Assembly: GCF_036002505.1 (NCBI RefSeq)
Contig: NZ_DASYTH010000419.1
Location: 1 to 64,000 of the forward strand
From: DASYTH01 sp036002505
GTDB lineage: Bacteria; Actinomycetota; Actinomycetes; Mycobacteriales; Pseudonocardiaceae
DNA: 64,000 bases
Direction of reading: 5' to 3'
Shown: positions 42,255-50,497 of the stretch, piece after piece
How the letters are laid out: each line of letters starts with the position of its first letter
Position numbering within the stretch: the first letter of the stretch is position 1
Made by a program: the position numbers and the translations under genes
Notes under the pieces: model-generated
The model's database searches: none
Told to the model about the DNA's origin: nothing
What the model saw: only the letters and a program-made list of their open reading frames with translations

Positions 42255-42972
42255 GTGCAGATCATCCTGCTCCGGCACGCGCAGAGCCTCGGCAACGTCG
42301 ACGAGCTGGCCTACACCCGCATCCCTGACCACGCCCTACCCCTTACCACCCTCGGCGAGCAGCAGGCCCGCGCGACCGGCCCGGTGGTGCGCGCGCTGCT
42401 CGACGGCGAACCGGTCGCCGCCTACGTCAGCCCGTACGTCCGTGCGGTGCGCACGCTCGAGCTGCTGGAGCTCGGCGACCTGACCGAGCGGACCGTGCCC
42501 GAGCCGCGCCTGCGCGAGCAGGACTGGGGCAACCTGCAGGACCCGGTCGAGCAGGAGATACAGAAGCAGAGACGGCACGACTTCGGCCACTTCATTTTCG
42601 CGAGCTTGCGAGCGAATCATTGAGCACTGCCCTGTCGCCGAGCCTGCGAGGCGACAGGGTTTACCGGCTGCGCACGGCGAGTCCGGCGCCGATGTCGACG
42701 ACCGGGTCGCCAGCTTCCTCAGCGAGCTGGAGCAGCGGGTGGAGACGGACCCCGACCACCCGGACACCGCGCTGGTGATCTCCCACGGGTTGACCATGCG
42801 TCTGCTCTGCCGCCGGATGTTCTCCTGGAGCATCGCGCTGTTCGAGTCACTGTCCAATCCGGACCACTGTGCGCTGCGGATCCTCAGCCACGACGGCAAA
42901 CGCTGGTGCCTGGACCGCCCGTTCGAACAGTGGCGCGACTCGCCGGACGGCACCGGCCAGGTCAGCCCTTGA
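42255..42972 (+). pseudogene. Histidine phosphatase (phosphoglycerate-mutase-like) broken by a repeat
   Basis: The first part (42255-42623) encodes the catalytic RHAQSLGN motif and the REQDWGNLQDP region up to FGHFI. A 63-bp hairpin repeat then enters, bringing a stop codon. After it the family's continuation (HGESGADVDDRVASFL, VISHGLTMRLLCRRMFSW with the second catalytic His) is found in another frame and runs to 42972. With the two halves in different frames and a stop between, no intact enzyme can be made. Outside the repeat one or two further bases appear lost. Confidence 0.85.
42597..42659. repeat. Two hairpins with the GRGCYTGCGA loop, inside the phosphatase gene
   Basis: TTCGC-GAGCTTGCGA-GCGAA (42597-42616) and CCCTGTCGCC-GAGCCTGCGA-GGCGACAGGG (42630-42659), joined by TCATTGAGCACTG. 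The order of units and much of the spacer match the block at 39808-39898 on the other strand. The repeat interrupts the phosphatase reading frame. Confidence 0.88.
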
Positions 42973-43852
42973 CCGCGCCCTGGGTGAAGCCGGCGACGAA
43001 CTTGTCCAGGAACAGGTTGAACACGAAGGCGATCGGGACGGCGACGAGGACCGTGGCGGCCTGCAGGGACTGCCAGAAGAAGACGTCACCGCGGACGAGC
43101 TGGGTGGGGACGCCGATGCTGACGGTCATCGCGTCGGTCGGGGAGACGAACGCCAGGGCGTAGATGAACTCGCTGGCGGTGAGGGTGAAGGCGAACACCA
43201 CGACGGCCACGATGCCGGGAAAGACCAGCGGGACCACGGCGCGCAGGAAGGCGCCGAGGCGGCTGTAGCCGTCGACCATGGCCTGCTCCTCGATGTCCCG
43301 CGGGATTCCTTTGAGGAAGCCCATGAGCAGCCAGATCGAGACCGGGACGGTGATCGTCGGGTAGACCAGCACCATCGACCAGGTGGAGTCCTGCAGGCCG
43401 ACGGCGACCACGACTCGGGACAGGGACAGGAAAAGCAGGGTCGGCGGCACCAGGTAGACCAGGAAGATCCCGATGCCGAGCGGGCCGGACCACGGCCGGT
43501 CGAGCCGGGCCAGCGCGTACGCCGCGGGCAGCCCGAGCACCAGCGTGATCAGCACGACCAGGATGCCGACCCAGAACGTGTTCCAGGCGAACGTGAGAAA
43601 GGCCGTGTCGGTGAACAGGTACTTGACGTGGTCCGGGGTCGGCGGCCGGTTGAAGACGAACGGGTTGTTCTCCGGGTTGTAGAGGTCCCGGTTCTGTTTG
43701 AACGCGGTGATCAGGCTCCACAGGAACGGCCCGGCGCACACCAGCGCGGCGATGATCGCGGCCAGGTACACGCCGATCCGCCGGGCGATGTGCTGCCGCT
43801 CGTAGCGCCGCCGCAGTGCGTGCACCGTGCCTGTACTGTCCACAGTGGTCAT
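42962..43852 (-). CDS. Carbohydrate ABC transporter permease (MalG-type)
   Basis: A 296-residue inner-membrane permease with six hydrophobic segments and the EAA-loop FLKGIPRDIEEQAMVDGYSRLGAFLRAVVP, which contacts the ATPase. SLITAFKQNRDLYNPENNPF after the first helix is typical of the MalG subfamily. It is the last gene of a four-gene sugar importer and begins at the base after the preceding stop. Its 3' end overlaps the phosphatase pseudogene by 11 bases. Confidence 0.92.
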   Translation of the reverse strand: MTTVDSTGTVHALRRRYERQHIARRIGVYLAAIIAALVCAGPFLWSLITAFKQNRDLYNPENNPFVFNRPPTPDHVKYLFTDTAFLTFAWNTFWVGILVVLITLVLGLPAAYALARLDRPWSGPLGIGIFLVYLVPPTLLFLSLSRVVVAVGLQDSTWSMVLVYPTITVPVSIWLLMGFLKGIPRDIEEQAMVDGYSRLGAFLRAVVPLVFPGIVAVVVFAFTLTASEFIYALAFVSPTDAMTVSIGVPTQLVRGDVFFWQSLQAATVLVAVPIAFVFNLFLDKFVAGFTQGAVKG

Positions 43853-44803
43853 TCAGCGCACCTCGATCCGGCGAACCACCCGGAGAATCGCGACCGCGGC
43901 GGCGAGCAGCAGCGGGAACAGGAACAGCGCCACCGCGGCCCCCTGGGCCACGTCACCGCCCTCGATGCCGCGATAGAACGCCCAGCTGGCAAGGACCTGG
44001 GTGGAGTCGTTGGGACCGCCGCGGGTCAGCACCCGCACCACGGCCGCGTCGGTGAACGTGAAGATCGCGCCGAACAGCGCGGCCACCGCCACCACCGGCA
44101 GCACCATCGGGATCGTGATCTCGAACATCCGCCGCCAGTAGCCGGCACCGTCCACTTTGGCCGCTTCGTCGATGTCCCGGGGGATCGCCACCAGCCCGGC
44201 GATCATGATCACTGCGGCCAGCGGGGTGAGCCGCCACACGTGCACCGCGATCACCGAACCGATCGCCAGGTTCGGTTGCCCGAGCCAGTACATGTTCTCG
44301 TTGGGCCCGAGGACGCCGACCAGCCGCAGCAGCCAGTCGATCGGCGAGTAGATCGAGTCGAGCAGCCACAGCCAGGAGATCGAGGACAGCGCGACCGGCG
44401 TGGTCCATGGCAGCAGCACCAGGAACCGGACCACCCACTTGCCCTTGAAGTCGGCGATGAGAATGTTCGCCAGCACCTTGCCCAACACCACGATCAGCAC
44501 CATGGACACGCCGGTGAAGACCAGCGTGTTGCCCAGGGACCGCCAGAACACCGGATCGTCGAAGGCGCGAGAGAAGTTGCGGAACCCGACCCAGTCGAAC
44601 GAGGGGTCGCCCGCGGTCACGTCGGACAGCGAGAACGCGATGGCCAGGCCGAACGGCAGCGCCACCAGCGCGATGATGTACACCACGCTGGGCAGCAGGA
44701 ACACCCAAGCCAGCACGCCGTCCCGGTCGGCGAACCGGCGCCGCACCGGGTGCTCCTGACCGGGTACCGGCGTCGGTGTTTCCAGCTCGGTGGCGGTGGC
44801 CAC
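43853..44803 (-). CDS. Carbohydrate ABC transporter permease (MalF-type)
   Basis: A 316-residue permease with six helices. The EAA-loop is GLVAIPRDIDEAAKVDGAGYWRRMFEITIPMVLP, and the N-terminal segment AWVFLLPSVVYIIALVALPFGLAIAFSLSDV is typical of MalF/UgpA-type subunits. It pairs with the MalG-type permease downstream. The start at 44803 is 4 bases from the ATPase gene stop. Confidence 0.92.
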   Translation of the reverse strand: MATATELETPTPVPGQEHPVRRRFADRDGVLAWVFLLPSVVYIIALVALPFGLAIAFSLSDVTAGDPSFDWVGFRNFSRAFDDPVFWRSLGNTLVFTGVSMVLIVVLGKVLANILIADFKGKWVVRFLVLLPWTTPVALSSISWLWLLDSIYSPIDWLLRLVGVLGPNENMYWLGQPNLAIGSVIAVHVWRLTPLAAVIMIAGLVAIPRDIDEAAKVDGAGYWRRMFEITIPMVLPVVAVAALFGAIFTFTDAAVVRVLTRGGPNDSTQVLASWAFYRGIEGGDVAQGAAVALFLFPLLLAAAVAILRVVRRIEVR

Positions 44804-44806
44804 GGC

Positions 44807-45847
44807 TCAGCTCCCGATCCTGACCGGCTCGCCGGCCAGCCCGCTCTCCGCGTCGAAGAACCGCAACCTGCTGCCGTGCACGGCGAACTCGTGCGTCTCG
44901 CCGGCCGTGATCGGTGTGTCCACGGTGGACGGAAGGCGGGCGACGACCCGAGTCTCTTCGCCGATCCGGGTCACCGTGCCGTACACGTGCCGGTCCCCGG
45001 ACAGGTACTCGATCCGGTCCACCGCCAGCGGCATGGTGGCCCGGTCGTCGTCGCGCACGTTCTCCACCGGCAGCAGGTGCTCCGGCCGGAAGCCGACCAG
45101 ATGCCCGTTGCGGGGCACCAGGTTCATCGGCGGCGAGCCGATGAACGTGGCCACGAACGTGTCCGCCGGGTTGTCGTAGATCTCCACCGGCGGGCCGACC
45201 TGGCGCACCTTTCCGCCCTCCAGCACGGCGATCCGGTCACCCAGGCCCATCGCCTCGATCTGGTCGTGGGTGACGTAGATGGTGGTGATGCCGATCTCGT
45301 CCTGGAACCGCTTCAGTTCGTCCCGCGCGCTGGCCCGCAGCTTCGCGTCCAAGTTGGACAGTGGCTCGTCCAGCAGGAACACGTGCGGCTCGCGGACCAG
45401 CGCCCGGGCCAGCGCCACCCGCTGCCGCTCCCCACCGGACAGCTGCCGCGGCTTGCGCTTGAGCAGCGGCTCGATGCCCAGCAGCCCGGCCGCCCAGCGC
45501 GCCTTGCGCTCCCGCTCCTCGGCCGGCATTCCCGCCGCCCGCAACGGAAACACGATGTTGGCCAGGACCGTCTTGTGCGGGTAGAGCGCGTAGCTCTGGA
45601 ACACCATGGCGATCTTGCGGACCCGCGGCGGCAGCCCGGTGACCACCCGCCCGTCGATCAGCACCTCGCCGCTGGTCGGCTCCTCCAACCCGGCGATCGT
45701 GCGCAGCAGCGTGGTCTTGCCGCAGCCGGAGGGGCCGAGCAGGACCAGGTACTCCCGGTCCGCGGCGGTCAGGTCCACGCCGTCGATCGCGTGCACCTGA
45801 CCACCGTCGAAATGCTTGCGGAGGTCCCGGACCTCAACGACGGCCAT
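44807..45847 (-). CDS. Sugar ABC transporter ATP-binding protein (MsmK/UgpC-type)
   Basis: A 346-residue ATPase. Walker A LLGPSGCGKTTLLRTIAGL, signature QLSGGERQRVALARAL, Walker B HVFLLDEPLSNLDAKLR and the switch His in IYVTHDQIEAM are complete. The C-terminal TOBE/OB region is that of the MalK/UgpC class. Such ATPases can serve several sugar importers, but here the gene is embedded in its own operon. The ATG at 45847 is 7 bases from the binding-protein stop. Confidence 0.93.
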   Translation of the reverse strand: MAVVEVRDLRKHFDGGQVHAIDGVDLTAADREYLVLLGPSGCGKTTLLRTIAGLEEPTSGEVLIDGRVVTGLPPRVRKIAMVFQSYALYPHKTVLANIVFPLRAAGMPAEERERKARWAAGLLGIEPLLKRKPRQLSGGERQRVALARALVREPHVFLLDEPLSNLDAKLRASARDELKRFQDEIGITTIYVTHDQIEAMGLGDRIAVLEGGKVRQVGPPVEIYDNPADTFVATFIGSPPMNLVPRNGHLVGFRPEHLLPVENVRDDDRATMPLAVDRIEYLSGDRHVYGTVTRIGEETRVVARLPSTVDTPITAGETHEFAVHGSRLRFFDAESGLAGEPVRIGS

Positions 45848-45853
45848 ATGATG

Positions 45854-47266
45854 TCAGCCGCCCACGAGGCCCGCGGCCCGCCACTTGTCGAAGACCGCCT
45901 TCACCTGCTTCTCCGCGTCCGCGACCGCCTGCTGCGGGGAGGCTTCCCCGCGGGCGGCCCGGGCGAACATGTTGGGGATGACGAACGTGTTGAACACCTC
46001 GCCGATCGCCGTGCTGGCCGGCCCGGGGTGGCCGATGTTCGTGCTCCACGGCAGCGCGTCCTGCAGGAACTTCAGCTTGTCCGCGGGCTTCGAACCGAAC
46101 GGATCGCTGGCCAGCCACGCGTTGCGGCTCGGGGTCAGCTTGTCCCACGCGCAGAAGTCGTACAGCTTCGAGTTGTACGTGGCGGAGGCGAAGTTCGCGG
46201 TGTAGTGCAGCAGGAACTCCTTGGCCGCGTCCACACCCTTGGCGTGGTTCGGGATGATCCAGTTGTACAGCACGTGCTGCGCGGCCAGCGCCGCCTTCGG
46301 GCCCTTGAGCGCCGGCACGAAGAACACGTCGTCGGCCACCGTCGGGTTCTGGCCCTGCGCGGTACGCCACGCCGAGATCGAGTTGACGATGTAGGAGAGC
46401 TTGCCGGCGACCAGACCCTGGTTGTTGCTCGCGGCGTTCCAGGAGAACACCTCGGGCGTCATCGAATCCTTGTACAACTTCGTCATGTACTCGACCGCAG
46501 CCACCGTCTCCGGCGAGTTCAGCACCACCTTCTCGTGCTCGTCCTGCTCCGAGGCGCCGTACGACCACATCAGCGCGCGCAGGATCATGTTCGAGTCGAT
46601 CTCCTGCGACATGCCGAGGCCGAGCTGGACGTTCTTGCTCTTCTTGATCTCGGTGGCGCCCTTGAGCAGGTCGTCCCAGGTGGTCGGCCCGTTCGGGAAG
46701 CCGACCGGCTCCCACAGCGACTTGCGGTAGTTGCCCGGGTCCGGCACCCAGCCCGGCGAGTACGAGTAGAACTTGCCGGTGGCCGGGTTGAAGCTGGACT
46801 TGCGGCACAGCTCGAGCTGCTGGCCCCAGCGCTTGCTCGCCTCGTCCACCAGGTCCTTGACGTTGAGCACGCTCGGCTCGTACTGGGACAGCGTCGCGAT
46901 GTACTGGATCACGTCGTGGCCCTGCCCGGCCTGGATCTCCGCGGCGATCCGGGTGGGGATCTGCGCCTGGTCCACGTGGTCGACGACCACGTTCACGCCG
47001 ACCCTGGCACCCCAGTCCTTGGCGAACTTGTCGAACCACGTGTCGTGGCTGGGCACGAAATGGCTCCACAGCAGGATTTTCAGGTCACCGGATAGCTTGC
47101 TGGCCGGATCCTGGAAGGTCTCCGTCGGCGCCCCGGTGGCCGGCGGGGCCGCACCGCCCGGACCGGCGCCCCCCTCCTCGCTGGCACACGCGGCCGCCGA
47201 GGACACCGCCAGCGCCGCGAGCCCCGCGGTGCGGAAGACGTCTCGCCTGGTGAATTTGTCGCTCAT
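45854..47266 (-). CDS. Extracellular solute-binding lipoprotein of a sugar importer
   Basis: A 470-residue family-1 binding protein. The N-terminus has a twin-arginine motif (TRRDVFRTAGLAAL) followed by a lipobox-like SSAAAC-A, so it is probably Tat-exported and anchored by a lipidated Cys at about residue 25. The remainder shows LKILLWSHFVPSHDTWFDKFAKDWGARVGVNV and the later periplasmic binding-protein pattern. The sugar is unknown and no glycosidase or regulator adjoins. The ATG at 47266 with GGAGGGA upstream is preferred over 47293. Confidence 0.9.
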   Translation of the reverse strand: MSDKFTRRDVFRTAGLAALAVSSAAACASEEGGAGPGGAAPPATGAPTETFQDPASKLSGDLKILLWSHFVPSHDTWFDKFAKDWGARVGVNVVVDHVDQAQIPTRIAAEIQAGQGHDVIQYIATLSQYEPSVLNVKDLVDEASKRWGQQLELCRKSSFNPATGKFYSYSPGWVPDPGNYRKSLWEPVGFPNGPTTWDDLLKGATEIKKSKNVQLGLGMSQEIDSNMILRALMWSYGASEQDEHEKVVLNSPETVAAVEYMTKLYKDSMTPEVFSWNAASNNQGLVAGKLSYIVNSISAWRTAQGQNPTVADDVFFVPALKGPKAALAAQHVLYNWIIPNHAKGVDAAKEFLLHYTANFASATYNSKLYDFCAWDKLTPSRNAWLASDPFGSKPADKLKFLQDALPWSTNIGHPGPASTAIGEVFNTFVIPNMFARAARGEASPQQAVADAEKQVKAVFDKWRAAGLVGG

Positions 47267-47353
47267 CGCTCGCCCATCCCTCCGGAGAGTCACGAGGCAC
47301 GTTAACCCCGGGCGACCCGAGCCACCAGACCTGTGATCGTTTCGCTACCCGGG

Positions 47354-48001
47354 TCAGGCGATCAGGCCGCCGCGGTAGGCGACCAGGGCCGCCTGGACGC
47401 GGTTCACCGCGCCGATCTTGCCGAGCACGGCGGAGACGTAACCCTTGACGGTGGCCTCGGACAGGTGCAGCTCGTTGCCGATCTCGGCGTTGGACAGGCC
47501 CTGGCCGATCAGCGTGACCACCTCGCGCTCCCGTTCGGAGAGCGAGGAGAGCAGCCGGCGGGCCGGCTCCGCGGCCCGCGCGCCGTCGGCCACCACGGAC
47601 AGCACCCGCGCGGCCACCTTGGGGTCCAGCACCGCACCACCGCGGGCCAGGTCGCGCACCGCCTTGATCAGCTGCACCGGCTCGGTGTCCTTGAGCAGGA
47701 ACCCGTTGGCCCCGACGCGCAGCGCCTCCTGAACGTACTCGTCGACATCGAACGTGGTCAGCATGGCGACGGCCGGCGGCTCCGGCAGGGCCCGCAGCCG
47801 GCGCAGCGCCGAGAGCCCGTCCGAGGTGCGCATCCTGATGTCCAGCAGCACGACGTTCGGCCGGTGCTGCCGGGCGAGCTCCGCGACGTAGACCCCGTCG
47901 TCACACTCGGCGACGACCTCGATGTCGCCGGCGCTGCACAGGATCGTCCGGAGCCCCGAGCGGACGAGCTCCTCGTCGTCCGCCAGCATTACCTTGATCA
48001 C
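47354..48001 (-). CDS. NarL/LuxR-family response regulator, orphan
   Basis: A 215-residue regulator. Receiver domain with VMLADDEELVRSGL, phosphoacceptor Asp in PNVVLLDIRMRTSDG (about residue 55) and Lys in GFLLKDTEPVQLI. The LuxR helix-turn-helix is LSEREREVVTLIGQGLSNAEIGNELHLSEATVKGYVSAVLGKIG. The usual partner kinase gene is not next to it; the upstream genes are a NatAB-type exporter, which such regulators often control. The GTG at 48001 is used. It lies 87 bases before the sugar importer. Confidence 0.9.
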   Translation of the reverse strand: MIKVMLADDEELVRSGLRTILCSAGDIEVVAECDDGVYVAELARQHRPNVVLLDIRMRTSDGLSALRRLRALPEPPAVAMLTTFDVDEYVQEALRVGANGFLLKDTEPVQLIKAVRDLARGGAVLDPKVAARVLSVVADGARAAEPARRLLSSLSEREREVVTLIGQGLSNAEIGNELHLSEATVKGYVSAVLGKIGAVNRVQAALVAYRGGLIA

Positions 48002-48108
48002 CAACGCCTCACAGGACTGACCACGGTCGGATTCTACCCATTCGCGCACCGTATTCGGTTGATTCACATGAACAGGCGTTAACCTGCTGGGTACACCGTA
48101 GTTCGCCG

Positions 48109-49308
48109 TCACGCCGGCCGCAGGGCATCGGCGAGCCTGACCCGCGCCCCGCTGCGGACCACCGCGTTGCGGTAGATCCGGCCGGAGAGCCACACCATCA
48201 CGGGGATCGCGGCGACGACCAGCAGCACGGCCAGCGCCGCCTCCCAGGCCGGCACGCCGCCCATGGCCAGGCGCATCGGCATCAGCGTCGGGGCGAACAC
48301 CGGGATCACCGAGAGCACCTCGCAGAGCCGGTTGCCGGGGTCGTTCGGCAGGATCGACACGCCCAGCACGTAGCCCAGCACCAGCACCATCAGCACCGGG
48401 CTGATCACCCCGCCGACGTCCTCCTGCCGGGAGACCAGCGCGGCGAGTGCGGCGAACACCAGCGAGTACATGACGAAGCCGAGCAGGAACCAGACGAGCA
48501 GCCAGATCACCGTGCTGAACGCGGCCGACACCGAGATCGTCAGCACGCCGATGATCAATCCGGCGATCACCCCGACCGTGCCGATCACGGTCATCTGGAT
48601 CAGCCCGACCAGGCCGATGCCGGCCACCTTCCCGGCCATCAGCTGCCACGGCCGGATCGTGGCCAGCAGCAACTCGACCACGCGGCTGGACTTCTCCTCG
48701 ACCACACCCTGCGCCACCGACTGCCCGTTGATCAGCAACGCCATGTAGATCAGGACGCCGGCGATGAACCCCAGCACGAGCTGCTGCGGCTGGTAGGGAT
48801 AGGGCGGCTCCAGCGACGTGACGTCGACGCTTGCGCCCGCGACCGCCGCGTCGACCTGGCCGGGGTCGCCGCCGAGCCGGGTGATCTCCTGGTTCAGCGC
48901 AAGCTGGCCGGCCAGCACGTTGAGCGCGTTGCGCAGCTTGCCGTCGAGCTGCTTCTTCACCACCACCCGGATCTTCTGGCCGTCGCCGACGAGGAGCGCG
49001 TCCAGGTCGCCGTCCGCCACCTGTGTCCGGCCGGTGCTCTCGTCCGTGACGGTTTTCGTCGCCACGCTCATCCCGATCGCCTTCGCGCTCGCCTCCAGGG
49101 GCTGCTGCAGCGCGGTGCTGGCACCGGTGACACCGACCGTGGCGTCCGCTCCCCCGCCGACGAGCTTCATCACCACCGCGAACCCGATGAGCAGCAACAA
49201 GGTGACCGCAGTGGAGATGCGGAAGGCCTTCGACCGCAACCGCGTCCGCACCTCACGGGCCGCGACCAGCTGCACCGCCAGGACCGGCGGCAACCGGACC
49301 TCGTTCAC
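48109..49308 (-). CDS. ABC-2 exporter permease (NatB-type)
   Basis: A 399-residue membrane protein. It has one N-terminal helix (AVTLLLLIGFAVVMKLV), an extracellular domain of about 150 residues and five or six C-terminal helices. NGQSVAQGVVEEKSSRVVELLLATIRPWQLMAGK is the hallmark of the NatB/ABC-2 group that exports sodium or drugs. The GTG at 49308 overlaps the ATPase stop. The substrate is not known. Confidence 0.88.
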   Translation of the reverse strand: MNEVRLPPVLAVQLVAAREVRTRLRSKAFRISTAVTLLLLIGFAVVMKLVGGGADATVGVTGASTALQQPLEASAKAIGMSVATKTVTDESTGRTQVADGDLDALLVGDGQKIRVVVKKQLDGKLRNALNVLAGQLALNQEITRLGGDPGQVDAAVAGASVDVTSLEPPYPYQPQQLVLGFIAGVLIYMALLINGQSVAQGVVEEKSSRVVELLLATIRPWQLMAGKVAGIGLVGLIQMTVIGTVGVIAGLIIGVLTISVSAAFSTVIWLLVWFLLGFVMYSLVFAALAALVSRQEDVGGVISPVLMVLVLGYVLGVSILPNDPGNRLCEVLSVIPVFAPTLMPMRLAMGGVPAWEAALAVLLVVAAIPVMVWLSGRIYRNAVVRSGARVRLADALRPA

Positions 49309-50228
49309 GGCTGTTCCCCGTTGCTGCTCACCACGTTGCTGAACAGCTCGGTGAGCGAGGCCTGCCGGCGGGTGAACTCCCGCACCGGCCCGGTGGCCAG
49401 CGCCGTCTGCAGCACCACCTGGTCGTCCACCCCGTGCGCCAGCTCCAGCACCACCCGGTGCCCCTCCCACCCGACCAGCGACACGCCGGGGAGGGCGTCC
49501 GCCCAGTCCGGCCCGGCCTGCGGCGCATCCACCACGAGCCGGGTGGTCGCCCCCGCCCGCAATTCGTCAACCGTGCCGACCGCCACCATCTGTCCACTGC
49601 GGATGATCCCCACCCGGTGACACAGCCGCTCGACGAGGTCGAGCTGATGGCTCGAGAACACCACCGGGATACCCTCCGCCGCCTTCGCCAGCAACACGTT
49701 GCTCATCACGTCCACGGCGATCGGGTCCAACCCCGAAAACGGCTCATCAAGGACGAGGATCGCCGGATCATGCACCAGCGCCGCCGCCAGCTGCACCCGC
49801 TGCTGGTTCCCCAGGCTCAGCTTCTGCACCTCGTCGTCCCGCCGCCCCGCCACCCCCAACCGCTCCGTCCACTCCCCCATCGACCGCTCCGCGGCAGTCG
49901 GGGAAAGCCCATGCAACCGCGCCAAGTAGACAAGCTGCTCCCCCACCTTCATCTTCGGATACAGCCCCCGCTCCTCCGGCATGTACCCGATGTGCCGCCG
50001 CGTCTCCATCGTGATCGGCGCCCCGTCCCACCACACCACGCCCTCATCCGCGGCCAACACCCCCAACGCGATCCGCATCGCCGTGGTCTTGCCCGCCCCG
50101 TTACTCCCCACAAACCCGAAGAGCTCGCCGGGCCGCACGTCAAACGACGCCTCCCGCAACGCCACCACGTCCCCATACCGCTTACTCAGCCGGTCAAACA
50201 CCAACCGTCGATCCGTCACGCCGGCCAT
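49305..50228 (-). CDS. ABC exporter ATP-binding protein (NatA-type)
   Basis: A 307-residue ATPase with Walker A GFVGSNGAGKTTAMRIAL, Q-loop MPEERGLYPKMKV, signature KLSLGNQQRVQLAAALV (the usual GG is LGN, as in many NatA proteins), Walker B AILVLDEPFSGLDPIAV and the switch His in VVFSSHQLDLVERL. It drives the permease encoded by the overlapping gene. The start at 50228 lies 66 bases from the divergent tRNA gene. Confidence 0.92.
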   Translation of the reverse strand: MAGVTDRRLVFDRLSKRYGDVVALREASFDVRPGELFGFVGSNGAGKTTAMRIALGVLAADEGVVWWDGAPITMETRRHIGYMPEERGLYPKMKVGEQLVYLARLHGLSPTAAERSMGEWTERLGVAGRRDDEVQKLSLGNQQRVQLAAALVHDPAILVLDEPFSGLDPIAVDVMSNVLLAKAAEGIPVVFSSHQLDLVERLCHRVGIIRSGQMVAVGTVDELRAGATTRLVVDAPQAGPDWADALPGVSLVGWEGHRVVLELAHGVDDQVVLQTALATGPVREFTRRQASLTELFSNVVSSNGEQP

Positions 50229-50294
50229 CCTGCCCCACCACCCCCACCCGCCGCGCTACGAACCCCACCCCCGACCCGTTACCCTGTCCGAGCA

Positions 50295-50367
50295 GCCCTC
50301 GTAGCTCAGGGGATAGAGCGCCCGCCTCCTAAGCGGTAGGTCGCAGGTTCGAATCCTGCCGGGGGCA
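50295..50367 (+). tRNA. tRNA-Arg (anticodon CCT)
   Basis: A 73-base cloverleaf. Acceptor GCCCTCG pairs with CGGGGGC (G-T at one step), D-arm GCTC/GAGC, anticodon loop CTCCTAA giving anticodon CCT (reads AGG), and T-arm with GGTTCGAATCC. The outermost anticodon-stem pair is a C-T mismatch. The discriminator is A and CCA is not encoded. The accessory region starts just after it; no repeat of its 3' end was found. Confidence 0.95.
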
Positions 50368-50455
50368 CTCGGTCGCGGGGACGTATGTCCGCGACGAGAG
50401 CGAACCGGGTCGGTCGTCATCACGTTGGGGCTGAGCCCTCCACCCCTGCGGTGCT

Positions 50456-50472
50456 AGAGACCCTTGGTCTCT
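50456..50472 (-). terminator. Hairpin 3' of the 538-residue gene
   Basis: AGAGACC and GGTCTCT separated by CTT form a 7-bp stem 26 bases past the leftward stop codon and 89 bases 3' of the tRNA. Confidence 0.55.
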
Positions 50473-50497
50473 GAGTCTTTGTCAGTTGTCCTGAGTT

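Noticed and set aside
42869..47095. A 1,400-codon open frame on the plus strand
   Set aside because: It is antisense to the complete sugar ABC importer; the opposite strand has clear Walker, EAA and lipobox motifs.
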